20,364 nucleotides of DNA from CAZVWV01 sp964631745 (GCA_964631745.1 CAZVWV010000065.1:1-20364); one strand, 5' to 3'. Shown: positions 7,415 to 15,571, counted from the stretch's first letter. The notes: generated by a model not told the origin, from the sequence alone. Translations and numbers: made by a program.

Positions 7415-8116
7415 TTAGTACATAGGTGCCACAAGGTTAAAAAAGTAAACTGCCAAATTCAATTTACCTTCAACGTGAATTTTATCCGAGAGCATGGCAA
7501 CTTGCGGATTCAGCTCGCCGTTAGCGACGCGCAAAAGTTCAATCTCGCTAAGTGTAATGGAGCATTCGCCCTTTGAACTCGCCTCTGCCTCCTTAATAAC
7601 AGGACGGGACGAGGTCGGCGTAAACATGAACCGCTTCTTGCCTCGTAAGTCGATCAAGACCGTCCCAGTAAGTTGCGCCTTCAAGCGCTCATTAGCACGC
7701 ACATATCTTTGCTCTAGTTCATCAAGTAAAACCTCGTTAGCATCGCGGAACTTCCCACCTCTTCTGCGTTCCCGAACCTCCGCTTCTGGAGCCTCCTCGG
7801 GAGCTTCGTCCTCTGCAATGGCGCCACGCTGAGAATAAATCTCATCTAACTCTTCTTCGCCACGTAATCCGGCAGGCTCCGCATCTACAAGATCTTCCCC
7901 CTCATGATCCTCAGCGAGATCGTCTCCAAGCTCGTTTCCCGGGTTTCTTGTAGGGTTGCCGAGCTGCTTATCCATCTGAGTCTCCAACTGAGTCTCCAGC
8001 TGACTGTCCTTCTTACGGTTTGGGCCCAGACCATCGCCTAAATCCTTGCAACTCACATCAACAGCACTACTGCGACGCTCCTGGGGCTTTGGGATATCCT
8101 TTTTCTCTTCGACCAT
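7415..8116 (-). CDS. SCP2 sterol-carrier-like domain protein with acidic disordered N-terminus
   Basis: A 233-residue protein. Residues 1 to about 140 are rich in Glu, Asp, Gln and Pro, of low complexity and probably disordered, with a doubled LETQ unit. Residues about 145-230 match the SCP2 lipid-binding fold: a beta hairpin (TGTVLIDLRGKKRFMFTP), then CSITLSEIELLRVANGELNP, and QVAMLSDKIHVEGKLNLAVYF, the family's ITLS...LxxGxLNPQxAxxxGKIKVEGxLxLA pattern. SCP2 domains bind lipids or fatty acyl chains in a hydrophobic tunnel; the ligand here is unknown. There is no signal peptide, so it is cytoplasmic. A Shine-Dalgarno-like AAGGA lies about 10 bases before the ATG. It heads the operon with the aminotransferase and TPR genes. 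Confidence 0.78.
   Translation of the reverse strand: MVEEKKDIPKPQERRSSAVDVSCKDLGDGLGPNRKKDSQLETQLETQMDKQLGNPTRNPGNELGDDLAEDHEGEDLVDAEPAGLRGEEELDEIYSQRGAIAEDEAPEEAPEAEVRERRRGGKFRDANEVLLDELEQRYVRANERLKAQLTGTVLIDLRGKKRFMFTPTSSRPVIKEAEASSKGECSITLSEIELLRVANGELNPQVAMLSDKIHVEGKLNLAVYFFNLVAPMY
7976..7999. repeat. 12-bp in-frame tandem duplication
   Basis: Two adjacent copies, ctgagtctccaa and ctgagtctccag, differ at one base and encode consecutive LETQ units in the disordered arm of the SCP2 protein. It is short and may simply be slippage. Confidence 0.7.
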
Positions 8117-8215
8117 ATAAAATCATCCTTACAACCTGAGCTCCATGTGGGAGCCCTCGGTTTTCAACTCAGTTTGACAGCTTAGCTTATTTAACCACAA
8201 ATCGGAACAGAGATC

Positions 8216-8827
8216 GTGAGACTATTTGCGATAACGGGCTCAATCGGCTCAGGCAAGTCGAGCGTGGCCCAGATACTTGAAGACTTAGGCGCCATCATCA
8301 TCGACGCAGACGTTTTAGCTCGAGAGCTAGTTGTGCCTAATAGCCCCACACTCAAAGCAATCGTCGCTCGTTTTGGCAGCGAGGTGCTAACTACAAGCGG
8401 CTCTCTCGACAGGAAGGCTTTGGGAGATTTGGTCTTTCGGGACGCCTCACTGCGCTTGGCTCTTGAAGAGATCATGCATCCGCCAATTCAAGCTCTGTTT
8501 CAATTGAAGCTTCAGGTGTTGTCCTCTAATCCGACGACACAGCAAGCTTTGGTGTTTTATATCGTGCCGCTGTACTTTGAATCGCGCTATAGCTTTCCGC
8601 ATTTCGAAAAGGTAATTGTGGTTAGCGCACCTGAGTCAGAGATGCTTAGCCGAATTTGCGCACGCGATGTTTGCGCCCCTGCCCACGCGCAGCTCAGAAT
8701 GGCAACTCAGTTGCCTCAACCAGAAAAGATACTCCGAGCAGATCTAGTGATCCCGAATGATGGCACCTTGGAGCAGCTGCGCCACGAGGTTACGAAATTA
8801 TACAGGGCCCTACTTGTTGCATCTTGA
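8216..8827 (+). CDS. coaE: Dephospho-CoA kinase
   Basis: Phosphorylates the ribose 3' hydroxyl of dephospho-CoA with ATP, the last step of coenzyme A synthesis, in the cytoplasm. The P-loop GSIGSGKSS is at 8-16, followed by the family's DADVLAREL (30-38), and a lid region occurs later (HPPIQALF, then the IVPLYFES strand). Its 203 residues are typical. The start is GTG, because no ATG lies upstream of the P-loop in frame, and the protein begins properly at MRLFAITGSIG. The divergent spacer from the SCP2 gene holds a perfect TTGACA at 8174-8179, but the -10 at the right distance (ACAAAT) is poor. Confidence 0.95.
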   Translation: MRLFAITGSIGSGKSSVAQILEDLGAIIIDADVLARELVVPNSPTLKAIVARFGSEVLTTSGSLDRKALGDLVFRDASLRLALEEIMHPPIQALFQLKLQVLSSNPTTQQALVFYIVPLYFESRYSFPHFEKVIVVSAPESEMLSRICARDVCAPAHAQLRMATQLPQPEKILRADLVIPNDGTLEQLRHEVTKLYRALLVAS

Positions 8828-8852
8828 GAAACTCGACCAAAAAGGCTATTTT
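8824..8852 (+). promoter_or_regulatory. Likely sigma-70-type promoter of the O-antigen ligase gene
   Basis: TTGAGA (8824-8829), a 17-base spacer and TATTTT (8847-8852) match the consensus at 5/6 and 4/6. The -35 overlaps the coaE stop codon. A start near 8859 would give a leader of about 53 bases containing the hairpin at 8879-8899. Confidence 0.45.
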
Positions 8853-8878
8853 AGCAGAGAAACTGGCAGAACAAAGAT

Positions 8879-8899
8879 CTCTTCGGTGTTAACGAAGAG
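8879..8899 (+). promoter_or_regulatory. Leader hairpin next to the ribosome binding site
   Basis: CTCTTCG and CGAAGAG form a perfect 7-bp stem around a 7-base loop (GTGTTAA). It ends a few bases before the Shine-Dalgarno sequence AAAGGGAA of the gene starting at 8912. No U-tract follows, so it is not a terminator. It could influence translation initiation or RNA stability; this is an inference. Confidence 0.4.
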
Positions 8900-8911
8900 T
8901 TAAAGGGAAGC

Positions 8912-10528
8912 ATGGCTGAAACGAGTACAACAATCGACGGATTTTCTTATGATGCAAGACAACAGCCTAGCGGCGCTGTTGAGCGAGCTCGCCATCCAAA
9001 ATCCGAAAGGAGATTCCTACCGGTCAGCTCTGCGGAGCGTTTAACTAGCTTGACAATTTGGATTTGCCTGTTGTTTATGCCCATTCTCTTTGGCAGCGTA
9101 CATAACCGCACGGAAGTTTCTTTTCAGCTACTTGTGCTGGGCGCGTTTTTCTATTGCCTCGCTAAGGAACGCAAGGCCATATTCGACTTGCTAACGAATT
9201 GCAAGTACACCCAAAAGGTTTTTGGCTTACTAATTTTTTTCTTAATTTACTCCGCGGCTCAATACCTGTTTCTTAAAACTCAAAAAGTGCCGCATCCGAT
9301 TCTCGGCATGGTTTCAGGAGCTTATAACACCGAAGCCTTTTTCCGTTCCTTTAAGGCCACCCTGTTTTTTACTGCTAGTTTTTTACTCATTTGCTACTAT
9401 CTACAGCGAGCCAAGAGCAATATCAACGCTTTAATCGCGCGTGGATTGTGGTGCTTTGCCCTAGTCGGAGCGGTCGGGCTAATGCATTGGCTGTACGACA
9501 ATGGCAAGCTGTTTTGGGTGTTTGCTCCCGACTTTGCCGAACCCTCAACCAGAGCGCGCTGGCCGTTCGTAAGCCCTAACAACTTCGGACACTTTACCCT
9601 TTTGGGGGTATTTTTGTGTATCGGCGTTTTTATAAATCAACTAAGAGCGATCCTGATTGCTATCCGCGACGAGCCCATGAGCGTAAGCAGCTACGTGGCG
9701 AGTAGTAGCTTTCAACGTAGTGTTTTTCGTCTGGCCCTCTTTGGCCTTGGCATGATCGTGCTTGGTAGCGGGCTGCTTGGCTCTCTCTCGCGCGGTAGTT
9801 GGCTTGGAGGCTCGTTAGGGCTTATTTTTTTCCTGGTATGCGGCACCCTGATAACGGAAGTCACACAACCAGACTCCACCCCCGACAATTTGCGCCACTT
9901 GCATGACTACTCTAGAAGGAAGCGTCATCCTTCCCGGTTTCGACGGCTGCTTCAGTCAAGCTTTGTTAGCTCAACCATTCGGCACTCCCGTATGTTAGTC
10001 TTGCTCGCAAGCTTTTTGTTGATCTACATGTTTTTGAGTGATCGCGGGGCAGAGTTACTGACCGAGCGCCTTGACTACGGTCTCCTGTCATCCAAATACG
10101 ACATGCGGTGGCAACTTTTCAGCGATACTTTGCAAATGATCTCGGACCACACCTTCTGGGGTGTTGGGCTGGGAGCCTGGGCCAGCGCCTATCCACCTTA
10201 CATGAATTCACTTTTGGCGGGCATAAATCCGATCTACTTACACTCCGACCCGTTGCAATTACTTGCCGAAGTTGGCGCTGTTGGATTCCTGCCCATGTTC
10301 GTGCTGGTCTTGATTACCTGTACACACGCGATTCGCTATTTACGGTCATATGTAACCCACGAAGATAAGGTTCTAGTTTTGTCCTTATCGAGCGCTCTTT
10401 TTGCGCTTTGCGTTGCTTCCTTCCTCGATTTTCCGTTCAAAATTCCGGCTATAAGTTTTTATGTTGCTTTTCTCTTAGCAATCTTAGCTAGCAAACTGGA
10501 TGGCAGGATCAGCGAGCATCGTAATTAG
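8912..10528 (+). CDS. O-antigen ligase/polymerase family membrane protein (Wzy/WaaL-like)
   Basis: A 538-residue polytopic inner-membrane protein with about ten or more hydrophobic segments (for example 47-61, 71-84, 103-119, 150-164, 226-240, 274-291, 302-316, 360-375, 457-471, 512-527). The Wzy_C pattern is clear: SRGSWLGG at 293-300, then after a charged loop WGVGLGAWASAYPP (416-429) and LHSDPLQLLAEVGAVGFLP (443-461), matching the family's HxxxLQxxxExGxxG. RWPFVSPNNFGHF (216-228) is the usual early periplasmic/TM element. Such proteins polymerise or transfer undecaprenyl-linked glycans in the periplasmic leaflet. Ligase, polymerase and protein O-glycosyltransferase cannot be told apart from sequence. 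A good Shine-Dalgarno sequence (AAAGGGAA) supports this ATG. About 45 polar residues precede the first membrane segment. It converges on a nucleotide-sugar epimerase gene. Confidence 0.88.
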   Translation: MAETSTTIDGFSYDARQQPSGAVERARHPKSERRFLPVSSAERLTSLTIWICLLFMPILFGSVHNRTEVSFQLLVLGAFFYCLAKERKAIFDLLTNCKYTQKVFGLLIFFLIYSAAQYLFLKTQKVPHPILGMVSGAYNTEAFFRSFKATLFFTASFLLICYYLQRAKSNINALIARGLWCFALVGAVGLMHWLYDNGKLFWVFAPDFAEPSTRARWPFVSPNNFGHFTLLGVFLCIGVFINQLRAILIAIRDEPMSVSSYVASSSFQRSVFRLALFGLGMIVLGSGLLGSLSRGSWLGGSLGLIFFLVCGTLITEVTQPDSTPDNLRHLHDYSRRKRHPSRFRRLLQSSFVSSTIRHSRMLVLLASFLLIYMFLSDRGAELLTERLDYGLLSSKYDMRWQLFSDTLQMISDHTFWGVGLGAWASAYPPYMNSLLAGINPIYLHSDPLQLLAEVGAVGFLPMFVLVLITCTHAIRYLRSYVTHEDKVLVLSLSSALFALCVASFLDFPFKIPAISFYVAFLLAILASKLDGRISEHRN

Positions 10529-10543
10529 CTCGCGATCGTGGAT

Positions 10544-11551
10544 TTAAGCGTTCGCGAAAAACCATGCCACAGTTTTTCGGACACCTTCCTCAAAATTCAC
10601 CAATACGCGATAGCCCAGTTCGTCTTGGGCGCGTGAAATGTCCGCAAGGGAATGTCGAATATCGCCGTCACGAAAAGGTTTGTAACTCGCCTTTTCGGGA
10701 AAGGGCCTACCCGACAACTTCGAAAGCGCAGCTTGAATCTCCCTGTAAAGAGTATTCAGCGAACTGCTTCCAGCACAGGCGATATTGTAAACAGATGCGC
10801 TGGCGGTGGTGGAGCTGACCGTAGCGGACAGAATGTTGGCTTGCACGACGTTATCAACATAACAAAAGTCACGCGAAGTTTCCCCGTCTCCAAACACCAG
10901 GCACTCCTCCCCCTTCAGTAAAGACCCGATCCAGCGCGGAATTACTGCGGCATAAGCTCCGTTCGGATCCTGCCTAGGTCCAAATACATTAAAGTACCTT
11001 AACCCCACCGAAGACAACCCGTAACAAGTTTCAAAAACTCCGGCATAGATCTCATTAATCTTCTTGGTGGCAGCGTAAGGCGAGAGTAGTTTTCCTGTCC
11101 GCTGTTCAAGCTTGGGAGATTCCACAAGGTCCCCATATACGGAGCTTGAGGATGCGTAGACTAGGCGCTTTACCTGAGAGGCGTGCGCGGCCTTCAACAT
11201 ATTCAGCATTCCGGTAACGTTGGAAACATGCGAGCTGAGGGGATCCTCGATAGATCTCGGAACTGAGCCCAGGGCTGCTTGGTGAAGGACATAGTCGACT
11301 CCCGCACAGGCCTCTAAACATTGGGGATAATCAACGATGTCTCCCTTAATAAACCGGAAGTTCTTATCTTCAATAAACGGCGATAAGTTAGCTTGCTTGC
11401 CTGTGCTTAGATTATCCAGCCCCACTACTCGTTGCTTCTGTGAAAGAAGCAGCTCGACCAAATTGGAGCCAATAAATCCTGCCGCCCCTGTGACTAGCCA
11501 ACTCCGGGGCGAAGCTCGCAGAGCACTTAACCTATCTTCCCAAATAGTCAT
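10544..11551 (-). CDS. NAD-dependent UDP-sugar 4-epimerase (WbpP/TviC/GalE type)
   Basis: Extended short-chain dehydrogenase. The Rossmann glycine motif GAAGFIG lies near the N-terminus (residues 22-28 from this ATG), then VVGLDNLSTGKQANL, the NAD ribose contact typical of WbpP/TviC UDP-GlcNAc epimerases. The catalytic Ser is in ASSSSVYGD and the YxxxK pair is Tyr159/Lys163 (SPYAATKK). RYFNVFGPRQDP and the FGDGETSRDFCYVDNV element are typical of the sugar-nucleotide branch. It probably interconverts UDP-GlcNAc and UDP-GalNAc or their uronates for surface glycan, matching the neighbouring O-antigen ligase. I chose ATG 11551 because AGG lies five bases upstream; a GTG at 11557 would add two residues. 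Its stop is 15 bases from the convergent ligase gene's stop. Confidence 0.88.
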   Translation of the reverse strand: MTIWEDRLSALRASPRSWLVTGAAGFIGSNLVELLLSQKQRVVGLDNLSTGKQANLSPFIEDKNFRFIKGDIVDYPQCLEACAGVDYVLHQAALGSVPRSIEDPLSSHVSNVTGMLNMLKAAHASQVKRLVYASSSSVYGDLVESPKLEQRTGKLLSPYAATKKINEIYAGVFETCYGLSSVGLRYFNVFGPRQDPNGAYAAVIPRWIGSLLKGEECLVFGDGETSRDFCYVDNVVQANILSATVSSTTASASVYNIACAGSSSLNTLYREIQAALSKLSGRPFPEKASYKPFRDGDIRHSLADISRAQDELGYRVLVNFEEGVRKTVAWFFANA

Positions 11552-11572
11552 TTTCACCTAACCAAAATACAG

Positions 11573-11601
11573 ATTATACAGTACAATATTACAATGGTCA
11601 G
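11573..11601 (-). promoter_or_regulatory. Promoter of the epimerase gene
   Basis: On the minus strand, CTGACC (11601-11596), a 17-base spacer and a perfect TATAAT (11578-11573) form a sigma-70-type promoter. The predicted start near 11566 leaves a leader of about 15 bases, and AGGTG at 11559-11555 would serve as ribosome binding site. Confidence 0.6.
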
Positions 11602-11797
11602 CCTAAAGACTCAATTTTACGGAAACTTGACACTAGCAGCCAAAATTCTTTTTGCCCTCTGTGTAGTTCGAGGCATCACCATTTTAGCAGGATATGGCGG
11701 AAACATCCCGGTCATAGATAACATAGTCGTAGGGATAATGAACTTTTTCTTTAATGTTTCCGGTTCGATGGCGAGCCGCTACCACGTTAATTTATGA
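11594..11797 (+). CDS. Possible small membrane protein
   Basis: A 67-residue frame in the gap between the epimerase and CNNM genes. The product has a basic/polar start, then two hydrophobic stretches (about 13-31 and 40-53) broken by GYGGNIPVIDN. I do not recognise it. It has no Shine-Dalgarno sequence, and its start lies inside the epimerase promoter on the other strand. TACAAT upstream (11582-11587) is the only promoter-like element. It may be real, a remnant, or chance. Confidence 0.3.
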   Translation: MVSLKTQFYGNLTLAAKILFALCVVRGITILAGYGGNIPVIDNIVVGIMNFFFNVSGSMASRYHVNL

Positions 11798-11842
11798 GAA
11801 GCCCGATTTTCATTCGCGCGCCACGGGCCGCACTTCAGCAGC

Positions 11843-12895
11843 TTATCCGGCCTTGGCTCTTTTCTTGGTCACACGCAAAATTTTCGCAAAGGTTCTTAAG
11901 TCACTAACCGCGTCATATTCATCAACTATCTCGCGGCCGACTAGCTCCTCCAAGATATCCTCCAGGGTAACAATCCCCGCTAGGCCCCCGTGCTCGTCCA
12001 CCACTGCGCAGATATGCTCTCGCTGATCAAACATCCTTTTCAAGAGTTTGTCAGCCTGCATTAGTTCTGGCACGGTCTCAAGCTTTCGGGAGAGCTCGCT
12101 TAGCTTTATACCCTTGTTGCCCTTTAGGAGCTCTCGGTAAATGTCTCGCTGAGTCACGTAAGAGTTCAAATGATCTGGATCATCCTCGCTATAAAGAGGA
12201 ATTCTGGAAAACTGCCAATTTGCGATGTCTTCGGCTAGTTCCTCTAAACTTGAGCTTTCAACTAAGCGGAAGACCACCACCCGCGGGGTTAGAATGTCCT
12301 TAACCAAGATTTCGTCCAGTCCAATAACGTTTTGAATCACCTCTCCTTCAAAATCGTCCAAAACACCTTCTTCGGTCCCCATTTCTGCCATGGTAAGCAC
12401 CTCATGATGAGACATGGAAGGCTCTTCCTTTCGATGACGTTCTAGGATGCTCTGAATCTTCTTTGACAAGGCAATTAAAGGGCCAAATAGCCGTATAAGC
12501 CAAAAAATGGGCAAGGCCACGGCCTTAGAGATACCTTTAGCGTAAACTGCTCCGGCGGTTTTGGGAACGATCTCTCCCACCACCAAAATTAGGGCGGCAA
12601 AGCATAGCGAAAAGCTGGACACGACCCAAAGATTATTTCCGGAAATCTCGGCTATCGCCCATCCTGCAACCAGTGGCCCCAGAGAATTCGACAACGTATT
12701 CAGAACGAGGATTAACGAGATTGGTTTACCAATATCCTCTTTGAAATCAACTAGAATCTTGCCGACTTTAGTCCCCTCCTGTTCCAGATGTCTAACGTAA
12801 GTCAATGGAACTGAATAGATGGCGGCTTCGGAGATTGAGCAAGCAAAGCTCATGATCACACAAAAGATAACCGCGCCGACTAAGACAATTACCAT
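11843..12895 (-). CDS. CNNM-type transporter-like protein (DUF21 + CBS pair, no CorC_HlyC domain)
   Basis: A 350-residue inner-membrane protein. Residues 1 to about 150 are the CNNM/DUF21 membrane domain with four hydrophobic segments and the conserved SEAAIYS (22-28) and GEIVPKTAG (107-115). Residues about 160-330 hold a Bateman module: EGEVIQNVIGLDEILVKDILTPR, then two CBS repeats ending in VVDEHGGLAGIVTLEDILEELVG and EIVDEYD. Family members are linked to Mg2+ or Co2+ homeostasis, with nucleotide sensing by the CBS pair. Most bacterial homologues continue into a CorC_HlyC domain of about 80 residues; this one stops about 25 residues after the CBS pair in a basic tail. The ATG has a good AAGGA just upstream. 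It is transcribed divergently from the M50 protease gene across 150 bases. Confidence 0.88.
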   Translation of the reverse strand: MVIVLVGAVIFCVIMSFACSISEAAIYSVPLTYVRHLEQEGTKVGKILVDFKEDIGKPISLILVLNTLSNSLGPLVAGWAIAEISGNNLWVVSSFSLCFAALILVVGEIVPKTAGAVYAKGISKAVALPIFWLIRLFGPLIALSKKIQSILERHRKEEPSMSHHEVLTMAEMGTEEGVLDDFEGEVIQNVIGLDEILVKDILTPRVVVFRLVESSSLEELAEDIANWQFSRIPLYSEDDPDHLNSYVTQRDIYRELLKGNKGIKLSELSRKLETVPELMQADKLLKRMFDQREHICAVVDEHGGLAGIVTLEDILEELVGREIVDEYDAVSDLRTFAKILRVTKKRAKAG

Positions 12896-13045
12896 AATTC
12901 CTTCACGCTAAAGATCTTTATCGGAACGACCATCGCTCAGATTTCCCAAATATTTCAACCACGGCGAAGCTGCCCCATTATTCTCGAAAGAGCAGTTGAA
13001 CTTCTTTGAATCTAACCGTACTGTTAGAGAAAGAGAAGTGCAATT

Positions 13046-14161
13046 ATGAACAACCAAAAGAGTCACTCAGCTTGGATTCTGAACCTGTTTTCAGTGAAAG
13101 GCATACCGCTACGGATTCATTTTACCTTTTTTCTGCTGCTGGCTTGGGTGGGCTTTGAAGCTCAGCAAGCCGGAGAAAGCGCCTTATTAGAGATAGCCTT
13201 CGTGCTCTCTATTTTTGTCTGTGTTTTGCTGCACGAACTTGGTCACGCGCTGACTGCCAAACGCTACGGTATTCGTACCCGTGACATCGTGCTATACCCT
13301 TTCGGCGGCGTGGCGATGCTCAACCACGAACCGCGCGCTTGGGCCGAATTGGTAATCGCGCTCGCGGGTCCAGCGGTCAATTTGTTAATCGCTTTACTGA
13401 TTTTGCCTTTTGTTCCCGTCGATTTTATTAATTTAAAGCTTCCGATAACCGGGACACTGACACAAGCCTTCTTGGGAAACTTGCTGCTTAGTAATATTTT
13501 CCTTTTGGTCTTCAACATGATTCCAGCGCTTCCCATGGACGGCGGACGAGTACTAAGAGCAACTTTGGCTATTCTTAAGGTAAAGCAGGCTACCGTCATC
13601 GCGGGACGACTTTCGCAATTAATCAGCGCCGTAATGGGACTCTACGCAATTTATTCCGGTAATCCCGTATTGATGATTATTTCGGCGCTGGTTTTTACAA
13701 GTGCCTTTAAAGAGGTCTTTCACTTTAAAGCTAAAAATACCTTTCAAGCCCAACGAGCCGCCGATTTTATGATTGCAGCGGATAAGATACACTCCCTGGT
13801 GCACGGCACAACCCTAAGCGAGGCTCTAAGAGTTTCCTTGAGATCGTTGCAATCCTCATTCCCCGTAATATATGCGGGAGAGGTAATCGGTATGGTTGGA
13901 AAGGAGGATTTACTTAACGCGGCAAGTCAGGGTGACGAGCAATACATATCAGGGTTAATGTCGCGTGATTTTCCCGCATGCTTTCTGAACGCTACTCTAA
14001 GTGAGGTTTTGGCGAAATTGGAACATGCGATCTACCCCCTGGTGGTTTCAGACGCAGGACAATTTAGAGGGATGATTATCAAAGACAAGCTCACGGAGCT
14101 CCTAATGCTTGAGGGGTTGCGCGATTCTATTGGACGCATTGACGAACATGAAGCTGATTAG
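13046..14161 (+). CDS. M50-family intramembrane metalloprotease with CBS domains (site-2 protease)
   Basis: Membrane zinc protease, 371 residues. HELGH at 63-67 gives two zinc ligands and the catalytic Glu. AGPAVN (107-112) is conserved, and NMIPALPMDGGR (157-168) provides the third ligand, Asp165. Hydrophobic segments cover about 25-62, 103-121, 140-160 and 195-222. Residues from about 232 hold two CBS-like repeats, in the arrangement of SpoIVFB-like family members with CBS domains. Such proteases cut membrane-anchored regulators within the bilayer; CBS domains may gate this by nucleotide binding. The substrate is unknown, and no anti-sigma factor is nearby. The gene overlaps the following acyltransferase by 14 bases. 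Confidence 0.92.
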   Translation: MNNQKSHSAWILNLFSVKGIPLRIHFTFFLLLAWVGFEAQQAGESALLEIAFVLSIFVCVLLHELGHALTAKRYGIRTRDIVLYPFGGVAMLNHEPRAWAELVIALAGPAVNLLIALLILPFVPVDFINLKLPITGTLTQAFLGNLLLSNIFLLVFNMIPALPMDGGRVLRATLAILKVKQATVIAGRLSQLISAVMGLYAIYSGNPVLMIISALVFTSAFKEVFHFKAKNTFQAQRAADFMIAADKIHSLVHGTTLSEALRVSLRSLQSSFPVIYAGEVIGMVGKEDLLNAASQGDEQYISGLMSRDFPACFLNATLSEVLAKLEHAIYPLVVSDAGQFRGMIIKDKLTELLMLEGLRDSIGRIDEHEAD

Positions 14162-15062
14162 CAATTTTTTAGTAACTACTTTGGGGGCCTTGCCACTGCC
14201 TCTCAGGCGCTGGCTTGGGTTCATATTTGGGCTTTTAGTTGGACAACTGCCCTGGCGGGAGACACGTATCGCCGCACTACAGTTAGAGCTTTTTTTGGGA
14301 AAGGACTGCGGTTCTTACGCCTCAAGAATCTTTGCAAATCTGGGGATGTCTTTGTTCGAGGCCCTTAACCTATCCCCCTTTCTGAGACAGCGTGATTACT
14401 GGATCGAATGCCCCAACGTGGATCTGATTGCTAAGAACCGTTCGAGCGGCAAAGGCTTGGTTTTGCTATCAGCTCACACCGGCAATTGGGATCTCTTGGC
14501 GGCCTATGGAATTTCGTTGGGCTTGAAACTCGGTGTGGTTGGAAGAGAAACACGCAATAAGATTTTACATCACATTTTGACCAGACTTCGGGCAGCCTAT
14601 GGGGCCGAGACGCTTTGGCGAGAAGGTGGAGAGATTAGAAGAATTATCTCCAAATTGAATTCCGGCGAAGCCGTGGGAGCACTGATCGATCAGGACACCA
14701 ATGTGGGTGGGATGTTTGTGCCTTTTTTTGGAAAACCTGTGGCCACCCCGCGTACCCTTGTTGATATTGCCAAGCGCTTAGAGGTTGATATTATCTCGGC
14801 TTTTATTTTTCGAACTGCGAGTGGAAAGTTTATAGTTGAGCTCCAGCCGTTTGAGCATGATTTAAGCACTGAGCAAATTCTGACACAGTTCAACCAGCGC
14901 TTAGAATTTCATATTCGCCAATATCCCGCGCAATGGGTTTGGTTTCACAAACGTTGGCGCAGTCTGCCGGATCGGGAGCGGTTGGGGACGCGCGCTTACC
15001 TTGAATACTTGTCCCGCACGATTCAAGAGCAGCACGGTAGAACCATTGAGGGAACGAAATGA
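14148..15062 (+). CDS. Lipid A biosynthesis lauroyl/myristoyl acyltransferase family (LpxL/HtrB-like)
   Basis: A 304-residue member of the lysophospholipid acyltransferase family that adds secondary acyl chains to Kdo-lipid A at the inner membrane. One hydrophobic N-terminal segment (about 5-32) anchors it. The catalytic HxxxxD is His110-Asp115 in SAHTGNWD, followed by VVGRETRN, ALIDQDTNVGGMFVPFFGKP and the C-terminal PAQWVWFHKRW, all LpxL-family signatures. A TTG 13 codons upstream is in frame, but this ATG is preferred because the protein then starts directly at the membrane helix. The acyl chain and acceptor position cannot be read from sequence. Overlaps both neighbours: M50 gene by 14 bases, lipoprotein gene by ATGA. 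Confidence 0.9.
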   Translation: MKLISNFLVTTLGALPLPLRRWLGFIFGLLVGQLPWRETRIAALQLELFLGKDCGSYASRIFANLGMSLFEALNLSPFLRQRDYWIECPNVDLIAKNRSSGKGLVLLSAHTGNWDLLAAYGISLGLKLGVVGRETRNKILHHILTRLRAAYGAETLWREGGEIRRIISKLNSGEAVGALIDQDTNVGGMFVPFFGKPVATPRTLVDIAKRLEVDIISAFIFRTASGKFIVELQPFEHDLSTEQILTQFNQRLEFHIRQYPAQWVWFHKRWRSLPDRERLGTRAYLEYLSRTIQEQHGRTIEGTK

Positions 15063-15571
15063 GAAGGGTCTATTTCATACTAATTCTATCTTTGGTTAGC
15101 TCTTGTAGGTTAATAACACACGGATTCGGTCACGAAGATTCTTTGCAAAAGGCGGAGGAGTTTTTGCGTCAAGAAAGGTTCGACGAGGCCATCGCCGCTT
15201 ATCATAGACATATTGATTTCCGACTCTCTATTAAGAATAGACCTGAATGGGAGAATCCAAACTTTTATCTGCTCATGATTGGAGATGTCCAACTAAATCA
15301 AGGCAAGATTGAAGAGGCGATATCCACATATCAAGAAGCAGAAAAGAATGGAATCGAACAGACCTTCATCAGCGATCGTTACCGCAGCGTGGCCGCTTGG
15401 CTCGAAAAGCGGGACCGCTTAAAGGAGGCCGTCGATATTCTTTCGAAACGGCGAGACCTTGACCCTATTCTGATAGATTCGGTTTTGGATCGACTCTCCA
15501 AAGAGTTGGTTCTAAGGGAGGACTCACAATCTCAATCCTTTACGGGCGGTAACAATAACCATGCGAAATAG
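15059..15571 (+). CDS. Small TPR-like lipoprotein
   Basis: A 170-residue protein with a short lipoprotein signal ending VSSC, so Cys16 would be lipidated. Residues about 27-140 form three helical hairpins of TPR type: KAEEFLRQERFDEAIAAYHR, MIGDVQLNQGKIEEAISTYQ and WLEKRDRLKEAVDILSK. The tail is polar. It probably acts in the periplasm, anchored to a membrane, as a scaffold. It starts by ATGA overlap with the acyltransferase gene and itself overlaps the HD-domain gene by 11 bases, so the group should be co-translated. Confidence 0.78.
   Translation: MRRVYFILILSLVSSCRLITHGFGHEDSLQKAEEFLRQERFDEAIAAYHRHIDFRLSIKNRPEWENPNFYLLMIGDVQLNQGKIEEAISTYQEAEKNGIEQTFISDRYRSVAAWLEKRDRLKEAVDILSKRRDLDPILIDSVLDRLSKELVLREDSQSQSFTGGNNNHAK

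Noticed and set aside
10530..10557. TCGCGA repeated twice between the convergent ligase and epimerase genes, as a bidirectional terminator
   Set aside because: The stem is only 6 bp with a 16-base loop, and neither strand has a following U-tract; the second copy is inside the epimerase coding region.
12947..12960. 14-base sequence CAAATATTTCAACC shared with 4766-4779, both upstream of minus-strand genes
   Set aside because: A 14-base match is expected about once by chance in a window this size, and the flanks do not agree.
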